From: Gammaproteobacteria bacterium
GTDB taxonomy: Bacteria; Pseudomonadota; Gammaproteobacteria; Pseudomonadales; Pseudohongiellaceae
Length of the DNA stretch: 64,000 nt
Reading direction: 5' to 3'
NCBI GenBank assembly: GCA_030654835.1
Contig: JAURWS010000042.1
Location: forward strand, 1 to 64,000
In this document: piece after piece, positions 62,758-64,000 of the stretch
Layout of the letters: every line of letters begins with the position of its first letter
Numbering within the stretch: the first letter of the stretch is position 1
Translations under genes and position numbers: made by a program
Notes under the pieces: model-generated
Told to the model about the DNA's origin: nothing
Database searches by the model: none
What the model saw: the letters and a program-made list of their open reading frames with translations, nothing else

Positions 62758-64000
62758 TCAGGACACCTGGGCGGCAACCTGATCGGCAAGCTCTCTGGCG
62801 AGCTGCGCTACCAGTGCGGCATCCTCACCCTCCACCATGACGCGTACGACGGGCTCGGTCCCTGATGGGCGCAACAAGACTCTGCCCTTTCTTCCAAGCC
62901 TGGCTTCAACGGCGGCAACCGCCGCCATGACCGCGACATTATTGGAAAGGTCTGGCTTACCGGCAACCCGCACGTTGATCATGGTCTGCGGAAATTTGCT
63001 CATTTTGTTGCGCAGTTCATAGAGCGAAGTCTCGCAGCTGACAACTGCATATAGAGCCTGCAGCGCAGAGACTATGCCGTCGCCGGTGCTGGCCACATCC
63101 AGACAAATCACATGCCCTGATGATTCCCCACCCAACTGCCAACCGCGCTCCTTGAGCGCTGACATGACATAACGATCTCCGACACTCACCCTGGTGAAGG
63201 GGATGTCCAAGGCTTCCAGGCCAAGCTGCAGCCCCAGGTTACTCATCACCGTTCCGACTACCCCGCCAAAGCCGACATTGCGGCGACGACGATCTCTGGC
63301 GATGACGTACAGTATTTCATCGCCGTCCACCACATTACCCAGGTGATCGACCATGATCACTCGATCACCATCACCATCGAACGCGATGCCTAAATCTGCT
63401 TTCTCGGCGAGCACTTCCTGCACCAGCCGTTCAGGGGCCGTTGACCCACAGGCATCGTTGATGTTGAGCCCGTCGGGAGAGGCACCAATCGTCTTCACCG
63501 TCGCCCCCAGCTCCTTGAACACATTGCCGGCAATGTTGTAAGTCGAACCATGCGCACAATCGACCACAATCTTCAATCCGGTGAGTTTGATGTCCGATGG
63601 AATAGTGCTCTTGCAATACTCAATGTAACGACCACTCGCATCACTGATACGAGACGCCTTGCCTATGAACTGTGAATCAACAGTGGTGATCTCGCGCTCA
63701 AGATATTCTTCTATGGCAAATTCAACTTCATCTGGAAGTTTGGAGCCGTCACCGGAGAAAAACTTGATGCCGTTGTCGTGGAAGGGGTTGTGGGAGGCGC
63801 TGATAACAATGCCCGCCTGCGCATGAAAAGTGCGAGTGAGATAAGCAACGGCGGGAGTCGGCATGGGCCCCAACAAATTGATATCCACACCAGCAGCCGT
63901 GAGGCCAGCCTCCAATGCCGCCTCGAACATATATCCGGAGATGCGGGTGTCCTTGCCAATCAGGATCTTGCAGCGCCCACGATCGGTCTTGGCAAATACT
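62758..64000 (-). CDS. glmM: Phosphoglucosamine mutase (C-terminal part, cut by window edge)
   Basis: About 413 residues are visible; the N-terminus lies beyond the right edge. [16 protein letters not shown] contains the phospho-Ser, [12 protein letters not shown] the Mg site and [13 protein letters not shown] the phosphate clamp. It makes glucosamine-1-phosphate for UDP-GlcNAc. Upstream of tpiA with 119 bases in between; same strand. Confidence 0.95.
   Translation of the reverse strand, partial: VFAKTDRGRCKILIGKDTRISGYMFEAALEAGLTAAGVDINLLGPMPTPAVAYLTRTFHAQAGIVISASHNPFHDNGIKFFSGDGSKLPDEVEFAIEEYLEREITTVDSQFIGKASRISDASGRYIEYCKSTIPSDIKLTGLKIVVDCAHGSTYNIAGNVFKELGATVKTIGASPDGLNINDACGSTAPERLVQEVLAEKADLGIAFDGDGDRVIMVDHLGNVVDGDEILYVIARDRRRRNVGFGGVVGTVMSNLGLQLGLEALDIPFTRVSVGDRYVMSALKERGWQLGGESSGHVICLDVASTGDGIVSALQALYAVVSCETSLYELRNKMSKFPQTMINVRVAGKPDLSNNVAVMAAVAAVEARLGRKGRVLLRPSGTEPVVRVMVEGEDAALVAQLARELADQVAAQVS

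Overview
The window is bacterial chromosome, most likely from an aerobic, aquatic gammaproteobacterium. This is inferred from the gene order glmM-tpiA-secG-tRNA-Leu-tRNA-fMet-rimP-nusA-infB-rbfA-truB-rpsO-pnp at the right end, the TonB receptor, FadL-type and cytochrome-porin outer-membrane proteins, YqhA, RbfA, YhaV/PrlF and Pseudomonas-like REP and DUF222 sequences. No genus can be fixed from the sequence alone. Most genes are GC-rich; a few islands are visibly AT-richer (about 13.97-16.17 kb and 47.5-49.05 kb) and look acquired.

Layout. 1-5.4 kb: cut-off DUF222/HNH-type gene, cysteine-less glutaredoxin-like gene, RND/MMPL exporter, secreted calcium-repeat protein with a Lys/Ser/Glu tail, remnant of an outer-membrane barrel gene. 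5.5-9.3 kb: two perfect FNR-type boxes ahead of a cluster of three exported proteins (haem c/copper monooxygenase-like protein, an unknown PKD-like protein, an unknown protein). 9.4-14 kb: large TonB-dependent receptor, small exported protein, 2OG-Fe(II) oxygenase-like protein. 14-16.2 kb: complete type II restriction-modification module (D12 adenine methylase, XRE controller, BglII/BstYI-type nuclease) with a palindromic operator. 16.2-19.2 kb: Cyc2-like cytochrome-porin divergent from a MauG/CcpA-type dihaem peroxidase with an extra C-terminal domain. 19.2-21.2 kb: two consecutive toxin-antitoxin operons (PrlF-YhaV, Xre-RES), each with a readable promoter and operator.

21.4-26.1 kb: exported methyltransferase-like protein, then a TetR/HlyD/ABC/permease exporter operon. 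26.1-28.7 kb: two divergent L,D-transpeptidases of different families. 28.7-34.8 kb: secreted small proteins, a DUF6152/cytochrome b/DUF6644 redox-membrane cluster, a redoxin next to a diguanylate cyclase, and a monohaem cytochrome c. 35-47.5 kb: housekeeping and envelope genes (xth, cytochrome b561, lipoproteins, acyltransferase, yqhA, hydrolase, MATE pump, FadL, NhaC). 47.5-49 kb: AT-rich HipA-like kinase/DUF3037 pair. 49-51.8 kb: gamma-glutamyltransferase and D-amino-acid aminotransferase. 51.9-64 kb: the transcription/translation operon, two tRNAs, secG, tpiA and the C-terminal part of glmM, all on the minus strand.

Themes. Haem and copper redox proteins recur (5.7, 16.2, 17.6, 30.6, 34.3, 35.8 kb), suggesting a branched periplasmic electron network, part of it probably oxygen- or NO-controlled through the FNR-type boxes. 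Mobile or defence-like cassettes (R-M, two TA pairs, HipA-like/DUF3037) sit between chromosomal genes without recognisable integrases or insertion sequences. Function statements rest on motif reading only; no database search was possible.
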